A DNA stretch of 64,000 nucleotides. Source: Sipunculus nudus. Lineage: Eukaryota; Annelida; Sipuncula; Golfingiida; Sipunculidae. How positions within the stretch are numbered: the stretch's first letter is position 1; each line of letters starts with the position of its first letter. Shown here piece by piece: positions 20,601-29,769 of the stretch. The translations under genes and the position numbers were made by a program. The notes under the pieces were generated by a model. The model was not told the origin of the DNA and did not search any database. It was given only the letters and a program-made list of their open reading frames with translations. The DNA is taken from positions 78,407,429-78,471,428 of the forward strand of contig CM049312.1 of NCBI GenBank assembly GCA_026874595.1. Direction: 5' to 3'.

Positions 20601-23596
20601 CCAAAAAAGTACACTAAAATTAAAATCTCAGAAATGGCTAGAGCTATAATCACCAAATTTTACACCAATGTTTGTCACATATCTGATTTTGAGGTATTGG
20701 TGGCGCCACCTACATTGATGAGTTTTTTACAAGAGAAAATGTAATTTTAAACTCTTCTAGCTTATACACTGATTTATGATGAAACTGTTAATCTGATTGG
20801 TTTAAACTTTACAAGAATTATTCTATGGTAAGGTTCTGCCAGTTTTATAAGAATAGATTGGGTATACAGTTTTAAAAAAGCATTGAAGCCAATTGAAAAA
20901 GGTTTTCTGTATTTGAAAAAAGATTTGACAACATGCTGAGTTTCAGCACCCAAGTCAAGAGGTCACTCAGTACAAACAGGTGGGGTCCAGACATCACCAT
21001 GGCAACTGACCTGGCTCGGGGGGGGGGGGGTGTCTAAACAATGTGTCTAGACGTCTAGACACAGCGTCTAGATGTCTAGACACAATGTTTAGATGCAGAA
21101 TTCCCAGATTATTGGAACTATATCTTTCAACTGTTTGAAAAAATTTGGTTTGTATTTTAAACGAACATATGAACTGCTGCGGCCTCATTTTTGGTTGACC
21201 TCTGACCTTTCCTGGCTGCCCCGCATCCATTTGTGTGTGTGTTTCCACACATAAACACACATATCTCGGGAACCGTTTGACAAGTCAGGCTAAAAATTTT
21301 ACAAAAATGTAACCCCTTGATAGCTTTTTTACATACACTAAACATGGTGGTGCAACCTGCAACCATTTTTGCACAGCGTCCATCTGTTCATCTGCCTTGG
21401 GATAATATCACTCATATCTCAGCAGTGGTTTTACTTATCCACCTGAAATTTTGCAGGTTTATACATCCTGGACAGCTTTCTTGATTTTATGACAGGTGGT
21501 GCAACCTACATTTACGTTTACTCTGCAGACATCCAAGCTCATATCTCAGGAACCATATGACTGATTGGGCCAAAATTTTGCATGTGTATAGATCTCACAT
21601 AGCTCTTCATCATAGGCAAAACTGGTGGCGCCACCTGCAACCATTTTTGCACAGTGTGCATCTGTTCATCTGCCTTGGCATAAAATCACTCATATCTCAG
21701 CAGTGGTTTGACATATCCACCTGATATTTTGCAGGTTTATAAATCCTAGACAATTTTCTCGATTTTATGACAGGTGGCACCATCTACATTCACGTTTATG
21801 CTGCAGACATCCATGCTCATATCTCGGAAACCATTTGGCCGATTGGGCCAATATTATGCATTATTATAGATCTCACATAGCTCTTCATCATAGGCAAAAC
21901 TGGTGGCGCCACCTGCAACCACTTATGCACAGCGTTCATCTGTTCATCTGCCTTGGGATAAAATCACTCATATCTCAGAAGTGGTGTGACTTATCCACCT
22001 GAAATTTTGCAGGTTTATACATCCTGGACAGCTTTCTTGATTTTATGACAGGTGGCGCCACCTACATTCACGTTTACTCTGCAGACATCCAAGCTCATAT
22101 CTTGGGAACTGTTTGACCGATTGGGCCAAAATTTTGCATGTGTATAGATCTCACATAGCTCTTCATCATAGGCAAAACTGGTGCGCCACCTGCAACCATT
22201 TTTGCACAGCGTGCATCTGTTCATCTGCCTTGGCATAAAATCATTCATATCTAAGCAGTGGTTTGACTTATCCAACTGATATTTTGCAGGTTTATACATC
22301 CTGGACAGCTTTCTTGATTTTATGACAGGTGGCGCCACCTACATTCACGTTAACTCTGCAGACATCCAATTTTATATCTCTAGAACTGTTTGACCGATTG
22401 GGCCAAAATTTTGCTTGTCTATAGATCTCACATAGCTCTTCATCATAAGCAAAACTGGTGGCGCCACCTGCAACCACTTATGAACACCGTCCATCTGTTC
22501 ATCTGCCTTGGGATAAAATCACTCATATCTCAGCAGTGGTTTGACTTATCCATCTGAAATTTGGCGGGTTTATACATCCTGGACAATTTTCTCAATTTTA
22601 TGACAGGTGGCACCACCTACATTCACGTTTACGCTGCAGACATCCATGCTTATATGCAACACACCTCACTCTATTCCCCTTGCCACTTAATCCATGCCTC
22701 ACTTCACCTGTCCCACTCTGATTTCTGCGGATACAAAGTTGCTTGTCGACTACCCATATTCTAGTTTTAAAATGTCCTAGTCTGAAACTTGCAGGTCTGA
22801 AATGTCCATTTTGCTGAAATCATAATGACTAAGGTAGATATGCAGGACTTAAAAGGATCAATATTAAATTTTAAAAATAAACCTCCATTCATACTCCCAA
22901 ACTTTGGACAGGTTCGCATTAGGCCTGTAGGCCTTGTTTGTCATGAAACTCCTCTGTTGCCATGCATAGGAAAACCTGTTTTTAATTTGAACTATCAGAT
23001 AGATGGCCAAATGTGTCCTAAGGAGAGCTATTGTTTTGTAAATGGGCTATTACACTGCCATCTACCAGGAACTACATGAAATAAACAAGAAAGAATAATA
23101 TGCTAGCATATATATTTTCACATAAATGCATTAGGTGTAGCTTCTTTTTAAATGTGCCTATATTTGTCTTTAATGTTTGTTTACCATTACCATATGCAGT
23201 ATGTGCATCTAATTGGTTGAATTCGACTTATTTTAACCAATACTGCCCTGATGATATATATATATATGTAGCTGCAGCAATTGTTCTACAGTTTTCCTAA
23301 TTTTATATCATTTAAGTTATGTCCCTGAAAAAGGAATATATCAACTTTATAATATTAGTTAAAACAGTTCCTGCATCAATGATATCATGATGATTAATGA
23401 TATTCCCTTTGCATTAACAAAATCACCTTTATGTTCATTAGTGGGGCCATTCCAGAACATCCGAGAGATCCAGGTGAACCTCGAAGAGGATGGAGAGACC
23501 TTCAGACAGGAGTTTACGAACTACCTGGCAGGTCTGCTGTCAGCGCTGTCTGATAAACGGGAGCAAGAGGAGCTCAGCATCATGAACAGCAGATAG
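2590..23596 (+). CDS. IFT22: IFT22 (RABL5), intraflagellar transport GTPase: whole-gene span
   Basis: Six coding exons join to 567 nt (188 residues plus stop), close to the roughly 185 residues of vertebrate IFT22. Joined exons: 2590-2628, 5601-5683, 11950-12039, 12971-13069, one of 15319-15419 or 18775-18875, then 23442-23596. IFT22 is a Rab-like, atypical small GTPase that binds the IFT-B core (IFT74/81) and travels in cilia. Visible motifs are the P-loop GPCQSGKT (residues 10-17, split by intron 1), the switch I threonine T37 in ATQGVR, and WDVSGD (D65..G68, the G3 DxxG). Next come the family signature CWPAIAKD, the G4-equivalent segment LSHHKPD or LSHNKPT (residues 122-128), and the C-terminal block ending EELSIM. 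There is no prenylation cysteine, as expected for IFT22. Introns range from 0.9 to 6.3 kb and carry most of the mobile elements of this half of the window. Confidence 0.95.
2745..2890. repeat. Dispersed SINE-like repeat, copy 1
   Basis: The string GCAAGACAAATTAAGAG..GTCAAGTGGAGATATTTAAA aligns with 5118-5165 (GCAAGACAAGTTGAGAG..GTCAAGTGGGGACATTTAAA). Both copies are in IFT22 intron 1. Boundaries are uncertain. Confidence 0.55.
3035..3125 (-). repeat. tRNA-derived SINE head (relic)
   Basis: On the minus strand a tRNA-like stretch contains GGCTCACTTAGTAGCG followed about 40 bp later by a B-box GGTTCGATTCC. The fold is degenerate and no CCA or discrete tRNA gene structure is evident, so it is read as the head of a tRNA-derived SINE rather than a tRNA gene. 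Confidence 0.5.
3638..3712 (-). repeat. tRNA-derived SINE head (relic)
   Basis: The minus strand reads TGGCTCAGTGGCAGAG (A-box-like), then about 30 bp later CCTGGTTCGAGTCTC (B-box), a typical Pol III internal promoter pair. It sits in IFT22 intron 1. The acceptor stem does not pair convincingly, so a functional tRNA is not claimed. Confidence 0.55.
5055..5190. repeat. Dispersed SINE-like repeat, copy 2
   Basis: Diverged second copy of the repeat at 2745-2890, also in IFT22 intron 1 and in the same orientation. Confidence 0.5.
5601..5683 (+). CDS. IFT22: IFT22 coding exon 2
   Basis: Begins after TAAATTTCAG with AGT GGC AAG ACT (SGKT, second half of the P-loop) and ends in AAG|GTAAGCC, phase 2 (the split codon becomes R41). 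It encodes residues 14-40 including the switch I ATQGV. Confidence 0.95.
6449..7588 (-). pseudogene. Tigger transposase (CENP-B-like HTH plus DDE), disabled
   Basis: The reading starts at an ATG whose complement lies at 7586-7588, but the fourth codon is TGA, at the position of the usual arginine in the MPKRK-type N terminus. The frame then continues as a psq/CENP-B helix-turn-helix (IVGWVATEQKIDIGRQTVSD) to about 7274. A second frame (down to 6864) holds GWIDRMKARGG and the first catalytic Asp in FNFDETGLF. A third frame (6856-6449) holds the second Asp in LLVDNHTSH and the third in LQPLDAGVIQAF, after YLPPNTTS. At least two frameshifts plus the early stop make it non-functional, though all three catalytic aspartates survive. 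Confidence 0.93.
7867..8076. repeat. Tandem duplication inside the Tigger 5' subterminal region
   Basis: A ~97-bp unit starting AGCTAATTAATTATCAG at 7867 is repeated from 7964. The second copy has an extra block of about 14 bp (CGGGCGTGCGACTT) next to GCATGACCG. The duplication lies between the transposase start and the right terminal inverted repeat. Confidence 0.85.
9457..9474. repeat. Poly-C tract
   Basis: Homopolymer of about 18 C. Similar G or C runs occur at about 1448-1466, 5720-5734 and 21010-21020. Confidence 0.9.
9640..10390. repeat. Degenerate CTAGAAAACCAT minisatellite interrupted by a MITE
   Basis: Before 9800 and after 10210 the sequence is a ragged series of ~20-bp units around (C)TAGAAAACCATNTGC. 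The MITE copy at 9801-10208 lies between the two halves, suggesting insertion into an older tandem repeat in IFT22 intron 2. Confidence 0.5.
9801..10208. mobile_element. ~0.4-kb MITE, copy A
   Basis: Aligns over its whole length with 19560-19968. Shared strings include CACTTTTG.GAAGTG, CCTACATGTGTATATA and TTATGGCA.TGCAAGATC. The ends are roughly inverted: GATCATAATTGCTCATGG at one end and TCATTGATTATGACTGATC at the other. No coding capacity. Confidence 0.7.
11229..11863. mobile_element. 635-bp MITE with ~36-bp inverted ends and TA target site
   Basis: The left end GGTGCATTATATGGGGATGA, continuing ACTTCAGGGGGCT, is mirrored at the right end, whose reverse complement differs in only a few bases. 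TA flanks both ends (11227-11228 and 11864-11865), as for Tc1/mariner-type MITEs. Inside are two diverged direct repeats of roughly 170 bp (about 11410-11590 and 11620-11795), aligned through GACACTTATTTTT / TTACACTTATTTTT and TAGAAGACTATT / TAGAAGCCTATT. It ends 86 bp before IFT22 exon 3. Confidence 0.85.
11950..12039 (+). CDS. IFT22: IFT22 coding exon 3
   Basis: Follows the acceptor TTCCACACAG and encodes ILEFEVNGINVG to WDVSGDH (residues 42-70), including the G3 motif DVSG. It ends in phase 2 at CACAG|GTATAA. Confidence 0.95.
12480..12815. repeat. Dispersed repeat with ~125-bp internal units
   Basis: Three successive diverged units contain AAATTCNTGCAxATTxAATxAGGTCA, then CACTTTgGAGGnACCAT, AATCCTATGGATTT and ACATATTTACCAATA. 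The block ends in ATATACGACGGGCGTATTAT. It is non-coding and lies in IFT22 intron 3. Confidence 0.65.
12971..13069 (+). CDS. IFT22: IFT22 coding exon 4
   Basis: After AATGTTTCAG it encodes FDACWPAIAKD, then SGVMFVYNPDQPNHDK and the start of LETW (residues 72-103). It ends in phase 2 inside a tryptophan codon, TG|GTGAGT. CWPA.xKDxxGVxxVxN is characteristic of IFT22. Confidence 0.95.
13275..13460 (+). repeat. tRNA-derived SINE-like repeat
   Basis: TGTGGCCCAGGGATAGAGC resembles an A-box, followed by GCGAATCTTAGC in B-box position. After that comes a body containing GAAGGCCCTTGCCCACAGG. Lies in IFT22 intron 4. Confidence 0.45.
15319..15419 (+). CDS. IFT22: IFT22 alternative exon 5a
   Basis: Acceptor TTCATTATAG|GTAC and consensus donor GCAT|GTAAGT delimit exactly 101 nt, the same length and phases as exon 5b. 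It encodes 33 codons from YNHFIPLTGL to YSA plus split codons at both ends. Aligned without gaps to exon 5b, 11 of 33 residues are identical (Y, F, GL, CV, LSH, KP). Its G4-equivalent segment is LSHNKPT, with the N and K of NKxD but T in place of D. If the donor is not used, translation stops two codons later (TGT AAG TAG). Expression is inferred, not shown. An alternative in-exon donor, AGT|GTACGT, would be in phase 0 and would not join exon 6 in frame. Confidence 0.72.
16711..18446. mobile_element. MITE-like element hosting an expanded minisatellite
   Basis: The left end ACCTTCGCCAAGGCAGC is imperfectly mirrored by the reverse complement of the right end, ACCTTTCCCAAGCAGCGGGG. The right part contains AGGCAGGCAAACAACAGACAG, a type of tail common in invertebrate MITE/SINE families. 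Between them lies the 70-bp tandem array. It sits in the intron between exons 5a and 5b of IFT22. Confidence 0.6.
16827..18369. repeat. 70-bp minisatellite, 22 copies
   Basis: The unit starts TTGCTCCTTGTATCATTGC and ends CATAATGTTTTGAGTAATG. The anchor CCTTGTATCA occurs at 16831 and then every 70 bp to 18301, giving 22 copies. Units are nearly identical, with recurrent variants at a few positions (AAAACCC/AAAATCC, TTGCTG/TTGCCG, GAAAAT/GAAACT), implying recent amplification. It has no coding potential. Confidence 0.97.
18775..18875 (+). CDS. IFT22: IFT22 alternative exon 5b
   Basis: Acceptor GTGTCCTACAG|GTAC and donor CTTG|GTATGT enclose 101 nt. It encodes YTDFVENQGLRAAQCVVLSH, then HKPDSDRSQQSEL. 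This fits the vertebrate IFT22 sequence here better than exon 5a does, so it is probably the ancestral version. The G4-equivalent segment is LSHHKPD, with H in place of N but D retained. It joins exon 4 (completing W104) and exon 6 in frame. Confidence 0.93.
19560..19968. mobile_element. ~0.4-kb MITE, copy B
   Basis: Diverged partner of 9801-10208 in the same orientation, in the last IFT22 intron. The inverted ends are TCATAATCGATCATCG and CGATCATGGATTATAATGGA. Confidence 0.7.
20225..20760. repeat. Dispersed repeat with GTGCGTCGTCGTCC head
   Basis: Contains GCGATGGTGCGTCGTCGTCC, two diverged stretches of the form GACAGGAGCTAGCATCACCAAATTTT / GGCTAGAGCTATAATCACCAAATTTT, and no sustained reading frame. 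It is typical of invertebrate MITEs carrying internal tandem units. Confidence 0.55.
21240..22655. repeat. 278-bp tandem repeat, about five copies
   Basis: The anchor CATATCTCAGCAGTGG, or a one-base variant, recurs at about 21413, 21691, 21969, 22246 and 22524, a period of 277-278 bp. Each unit contains TTTTATGACAGGTGGCGCCA and a second half-unit with AAAACTGGTGGCGCCACCTG. It lies in the last IFT22 intron. Apparent minus-strand ORFs here are only the repeat. Confidence 0.93.
23442..23596 (+). CDS. IFT22: IFT22 coding exon 6 (terminal)
   Basis: After TTCATTAG it continues in phase 1 as GPFQNIREIQVNLEEDGE to LSDKREQEELSIMNSR and a TAG stop (residues 139-188). The EEDxExxRxEFxxYL..L pattern and terminal EELSIM match the IFT22 C terminus. 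Confidence 0.95.
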
Positions 23597-23955
23597 GCTG
23601 TCACAGCAAGTGTCACAGCCAGCGTGACAGTCAGTGTGAAAGTAAGCCTGACTGTGTGACAACAGAATTGTGAACGGTTATACACATTAATGGCAGTGCC
23701 GGGACCATCTTGTATGAGTAACAGTTGATTTGTCTAAGTCTTTTTACGGTTATTTATTTGAGTTGAGTCTCAATACAGCTTAAATTTGAGTCAAGAATGC
23801 TGAGATTACACCTTGACAGCTGTCTTCATTATTTATTGTGTCACTCTTCAGTGTATTATAATAGAAGGAAAAACACCTTTTTTCTGTATTAATAATGAAT
23901 TGAATTTTTAATTGTTCCCCAAACTATAAATAAAATCTGGTAATGCTCACCACCA
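23597..23955 (+). promoter_or_regulatory. IFT22: IFT22 3' untranslated region with AATAAA
   Basis: Non-coding sequence following the stop. AATAAA at 23929-23934 is the first clear polyadenylation signal, about 330 bp after the stop codon. Confidence 0.6.
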
Positions 23956-26900
23956 GGGGGCAGCCTGTCAGATGAAATGCTGAATTTCTATTGGAAGGTG
24001 GCCATGAGCACATGACCCAGCAGACATTTGTACCATAACTCAGACAGCTGAAAAGATGCTAATGGAAAGGATATACTGACTGGATACGTTTTCATTATCT
24101 CTTGACATATAACCATCAATAAGTGCTGACACTTGTTACCATGTTCCCATAGTGGTATACTGTTATGTGTGGCACTTAAAGGTGGAAGCAAACAACAGAT
24201 TTTCAAATATCGTAATATAAGAATAAGATAGACAGACAGATAGATGTTGATTGTTAAAAAAACTGGATCATAAAAGCTCATTCCTTGTCAACAATCCCCC
24301 CCCCCACCCCCAATAAAAAAAAGCACCGACGAGTATGGTCCAGGTGGCAGTCTGATAAGAGACAGTGCATGTCCAAACTGAAGCTGGCATTCCATGGATG
24401 ATTTCAGAAAGTTTGCAGAAAGATCTGCAGACTATTTTACTCACATGAATGGACATTATTTCTAGAAACAGATAAGTATTTGCAGCAGTACCTCTTGCCA
24501 TACCCCTGTCTTCTTTGCAGTATACTCCTTCAAACAATAACAAAAATATGATAAATTTATTTAGGCCTATGTTGTACAGTTAAATAGGATGGAATCTCAC
24601 TGATGTTGCTGAACTGATGGCCTCGAGTAAACTGTAGTTGTAATGATATTGTTTGAAAAATTGACCAGATAATGAGAACGGATGAAGTTGGAGTTAAGGT
24701 TGTTTCAATAAATTTGTTCTGCGAGATATTTTTTACATAAAATTGGCAAAATATCCATGCAGTGTCATTGAATAATTTTGTATCATTGTTTAGTTTTCAC
24801 TGTTCAAAGAAAGAACATTTTTGTCACCTTCATAGATGATTTTATTGACATCCATGAAAGCACCTCCGACAGTAGGCCTTTCTTGAATAAAAATAACATG
24901 GATAAGGTATTAAAGGATGTAAGAATATCCATAGTAGTTCATTGTATAGAGAAATGGAAGATGAATAGTCGATGGCAGTGAACCGACTTTCTGGATGAAG
25001 TACAGACTAAACGTCTTTGGAGAAAGTTTCATACTGATGAATTTTAGTTATGCAGTTTATGACAAGGACAATGTTATTTTCATTATTACTGCTGTTACAT
25101 AAATTGAAGATGTTTAGTGAATTAGTATGCAGAATGCATATCCTGTCAACGGGACATAATTAGTCCTTATTCAAAGCTTTTTGCTGAAAATCGTAGGTGC
25201 AAATGTTGGGTCCACTTCATACAGAGAAGAAAATAATAATAAAAAAAAACAGCAAAATTAATCATAATATTCAACTGTGATCAACAGGTAGAACATCTTG
25301 GAGAGTTCAGCAGGTTAACACCCTCCAAACTGTGTGGTCCATCATTTTTCTTACAGAATATTGGTTTTGGTATTAGTTATCAGTTTTATGCACACGTAGA
25401 TGATTACCAAACAAACTGGAGAGCAAACTTTTGTATTAATGTATGTCTTTGAAAGCTTGCAAAAATGGTATTTTTTATTAAAGATTTTCACCTCATACTT
25501 ATTCGTGAACAGAGACTTAGGGAAAGGTCTTGAAAGTTTGGAATTTTATTTGATCTTTTATCTATATTCATGTAAAAAAAGTAAAAGTGTGTATTAGCAC
25601 CTTTTTTTCTACATCAGGGCGAGGCGACATGCCTGGTGTGTCATACCGGTACACCGTATTCTTATATGAATCGTTTTATAAATACCAATTGCAAACACTC
25701 GCAGACACACGCGCACACAATCTGTGTAAAACGTTCGTCAACTTCCGTCCAAGATTTGAAATGTTGATGTAATAAACTGTACAGTAAACTTGTTGTTGTA
25801 CGTTGTAATGTATCATTTTGAATGATTTGTATCGGTTATGAATTAGTGATGTGATAATTGAGTTAAAATACACAATATTACTCGATGTTGTTCAGTACGC
25901 TATTTAGTACTAAATGTGAGACTAAATTTAAATCCTGCATAATTAGGACTGTAAAAGGTCAAATATATAACAGTAATATTTATTCATTTTCACATGATTT
26001 TGTAACACTTAAAAATTATATTTTTATAAAGTTACGCTATTTTAAGCATCAAGGAGCAGTTAGCCACTTTTTGGGGGACTAATATTAAAATGTATGACAA
26101 TATCACAAAGTTTTATTGTTTCCCCTCTACTGTGTGTCTATCTTTTTGAAAAATAAAATTTTAATTTTTTATTGGATCAAAATTTCAGATTTTGGGTGGA
26201 GATTTTTTCATGTTGTTCACTTCGAGTCCACTACACCTTGTTTTGCTGTTACTGTGGGCTTAAATACCGCAAACATATTTTTAAAACATATGTTTAAGAA
26301 CCATGTGAAAATGATTTAAACGTTTCAAGTCTTAATACCATTAGAAAGATTACTGCACCAGTTATAGAATAATGTATACTCCATGGGGTCTCATATGAAT
26401 AAAAAACTGATTTTTGATTAAAAAAGGGTTTATTTGAACTTTTAAATAAGTAAATATATTTTATGATAAATTGAATAATTTAAAATACCGTAAATATGCA
26501 TCATCCAATTAAAAAAAAATAAAATTCGATAGGATAATAATAGACAATATATAATTAAAAACACCTGGAGATATTTGTATGTATTCTTCCATGTGATACT
26601 GTTTTTACGTACATTTGCCAAATGTGTTTTTTTTTAATAATGTTTATTTCAACAAAAGCATTCATGAATCAACATAGGATTATACATATGCCGACATAAA
26701 CATACAAACACACCAATAAATACTATGTTCACAATGTGCACATATGTTTAAATTGTTAAGTGTAGTTTTAGATAAAAAAAAAATACAAAGATAATTACAT
26801 ATTTCTGCACAGTTATCATAAATGATAATATACCATTGTAATTTTAATTTTTCTGGATATTTAACCAAAAAAAATATATAAGTTCCTCAAAAAGAGTAAC

Positions 26901-27400
26901 TTTTGTCATTTGTCTTTCAGCATTGCAGGTAGATCTTTTTGTTCTGAGCAATATGATATTCCTTGCCATGATATATTTAACATATTCAATAACACCCTTT
27001 CATGGTGGTTTATTTTCTTATTTCGACACGTATAAATATAATGTTTAACATATAAATCATTACTTCCAATTAAATCCAAATAATCGCCAAATATTAATCT
27101 AGCACAGTCAAATTGCAGTGAGCCTTCCGAGCATATGTGATTACCTGAATTCACAGAATAGAAAGACAGCTTTCTGGTCTACAAACCTGATAAATAGAAC
27201 TGGTTCTAGAGCGTATTTTGTAGCGCGACACGCACTATTGCACAGGCTCATATATCGTGTCAGAGCTAGTTTATTATTCTTTTTTTAATAAGGCCAAACG
27301 ACCAAGCATAGGCGGATCAGCCTCGAGACTTTTTTTTTTATTGTCATATTCTTGTTTTTACAGTATCATGCAACAACAGTAGAGGAACCTACCAATGATA
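23956..27400. other. Intergenic, no gene recognised
   Basis: AT-rich sequence with short random open frames, a C-rich run near 24297-24310 and a short GATA-like simple stretch near 24230. I see no exon with splice sites and no recognisable domain on either strand. Confidence 0.55.
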
Positions 27401-27409
27401 TAGTTTTTT

Positions 27410-28570
27410 TAAGCTGACTTTAAGTCATGCTGGGCTATAGGCTTAGCGATGGGTCTTTGTCCGTCGTCCTTCCGTCTGTCCGTCCGGCCTCCGGCCGGCC
27501 GTCCGTCCGTTAGCAGGGAACAAATCGTAACCGTGGGGGCTAGGGCCATGAACCCTATGCAGTCTTAGAGGTTCAAAATGATCTCATTGCAAACCTGAAA
27601 TTAGGTCACTGCGACCTATATTCTCGAAGTTATGGGGTGTGTTTGCACCCCACAGAAATAATTCTTTTAGCCAAAATTTTCATCCCAAACCTTCCATCTT
27701 TCACATACAGCTCACCTACCAACAGAAGAAGAACAATAATTATTTTGAGGTCACAAGGTCAAAGGTCAAGGTCACAGAACCAACTTCCTTGAAAAGCCTG
27801 TGGATGCACTTTAAGCCAAACCTTCTATCCCAATTCTTTGATCTTTCACATATAGCTCGCCTACTAAGTGGGAGAAGAATCCTATAGACGTTGAGGTCAC
27901 AAGGTCAAAGGTCAGGGTCACAGGATCCACTTCTTTGAAAAGGTTGTGGACAAATTTCAAGCTAGACCTTTCATTCCAAACCTTTCAGCACTGATATCGC
28001 TTCTCTGCCAACAGGGGAAAAAGACCTGTTGATTTTGAGGTCAAGGGTCAAGTTCACAGCACCCTCTCCTTGCGTGGAGTCATTTTCAGGCAAACTTTTC
28101 AATGTATTCTTTCCATCTGTCATATATGGCTTACCTACCAATAGGGGAAGAAGCCTATTGATGTTGAGTTCAAAAGGTCAAAAGTCAAGGTCACAATATT
28201 GTTCTAAATGCTTGTGAACATATTTCAAGTGAAACTGTTCAACCCAAACCTTCAGTCTTTCACATATGCCACATCTATGCATCACTGTATGTGATTCAAA
28301 CTTCATATTTATGGGTCTTTTTGCATGAAGAAATAACTAATTGATTTTGAGGTCAGCTGGTCAGGAGGTTAAAGGTTGCAGGTCTAAGTTATTCACTCAT
28401 TGGTTGCCAAGTAATTACACCCGGCCAGATGTAAGTTGTTAGTAGTAACCCATCATTTAGAAAGAATCCAGTTGATATGTGGGCAAAAGGCCAAGGTCAT
28501 AGGTCAGGGATGTTCACAATAACTTATTTTGTAGACCATCTCTATTTTTCTTGTACATATAACCATTGGT
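27410..28570. repeat. Dispersed repeat with AGGTCAAAGGTCA units, copy 1
   Basis: Opens with AGCTGACTTTAAGTCATGCT and a GTCCGTCGTCC..GTCTGTCCGTCC run, followed by four or five diverged units of about 130-150 bp. Each unit has AGGTCAAAGGTCAAGGTCACA, TTCCTTGAAAAG and AACCTTC..TCTTTCACATAT. It is homologous to 29268-29762. Apparent ORFs here are not genes. Confidence 0.85.
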
Positions 28571-29267
28571 TATGGTACATCTCACTGTTTGGCTGTAATT
28601 GTGAGTGATGCTGGTGACATATGACTCTCTTTTGTATCAGCCTGTTAAGTGATAAGGCTGAGTAATAAATACCTCGTTACTGCATAACAAAAACACTGTT
28701 TCCGGAATGCTTCAGCCAGGCATTAAGACTGTGAGTGTATAGTAAGGTTTAGCTACTGATTTATAAGATGATGGGAACATTTTGCAGTTTATTTTATGGA
28801 ATCATAGCAATAAACTTAGTTTCCTAGATATCTGAATATTTTTATATAAATCACCAGATATTAAAGCAAATGTTTGTTCTCATAATATGTGGATGTGTAC
28901 CTGGATTTAGGATGGCTTTTTTTATTACAAGACCTTTAGTCATGCTTTCTGCATTTATTTTCTTTCAGGTTTTGCAGTTTACCTATCCTGCTGATCCCAT
29001 TGAAAAGCAGAGTGATAATAAAAAATATTGGACTTACACTTTTTACAGTTGCATATCTATAAATCTAATATGAGGGTCTGAAAATGCCTTTTGAATTGTT
29101 TTGGACATTCATTACTGTAACATCCTTTGGAGAATTTGCTACAAGTTTGGTCTCTTATTGGAGTATGTGTGATATCAAATGTCAGACTTGTCAGAAATCC
29201 ATTATGTCTGCCAGTTAGCCACCTTAGAAATCCTTTTGTCAGTGCAGTTTCAGTGATTTTTAGCTCA

Positions 29268-29762
29268 GCTGACTTTTAGTCATGCTGTGCTATAGTGATG
29301 GGTCTTTGTCCGTCGTCCTTCCGTCTGTCCATCCGGCCAGCCATCCGGCCGTTAGCAGGGCACAAATTGTAACTGTAAGGGCTCATGAACCCTATGCAGT
29401 CTTAGAGGTTCTAAAAAGATCTCCTTGCAGATCTGAAATTTGGTCACTGTGACCTATATTCTCTGAGTTACGGGGTGTGTTTGCACCTCCCAGAATTAAT
29501 TCTTATAGCCAAAATAATCATCCCAAACCTTACATGTCAATAAAGGAACAAACCTTTCGATATTAAGGTCTTAGGGTCAAAGGTCAATGTCACAGGACCA
29601 GCTTCTTGAAAAAAGTTGTGGATGCATTTCAAGTCAGACTTTTCATCCCAAACCTTCAATCTTCCAAGTATGGTCAGATACCATATGGTATACCATCAGG
29701 CTTTAAAAACAGGTCATGCTTGTCAGCTGAGCGTCATGACCCATGGGTCACTTGTTAACTTT
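29268..29762. repeat. Dispersed repeat with AGGTCAAAGGTCA units, copy 2
   Basis: Shorter copy of 27410-28570. It opens TAGCTCAGCTGACTTTTAG and closes with GTCAGCTGAGCGTCATGACC. The GTCAGCTGAG near its right end is the inverse of CTCAGCTGAC at its start, so this copy appears to have both inverted ends. Confidence 0.85.
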
Positions 29763-29769
29763 TCTTTCT

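Noticed and set aside
22015-22477. Minus-strand frames of 61-107 codons with repeated SFAYDEELCEIY
   Set aside because: They translate the 278-bp tandem repeat and repeat with its period.
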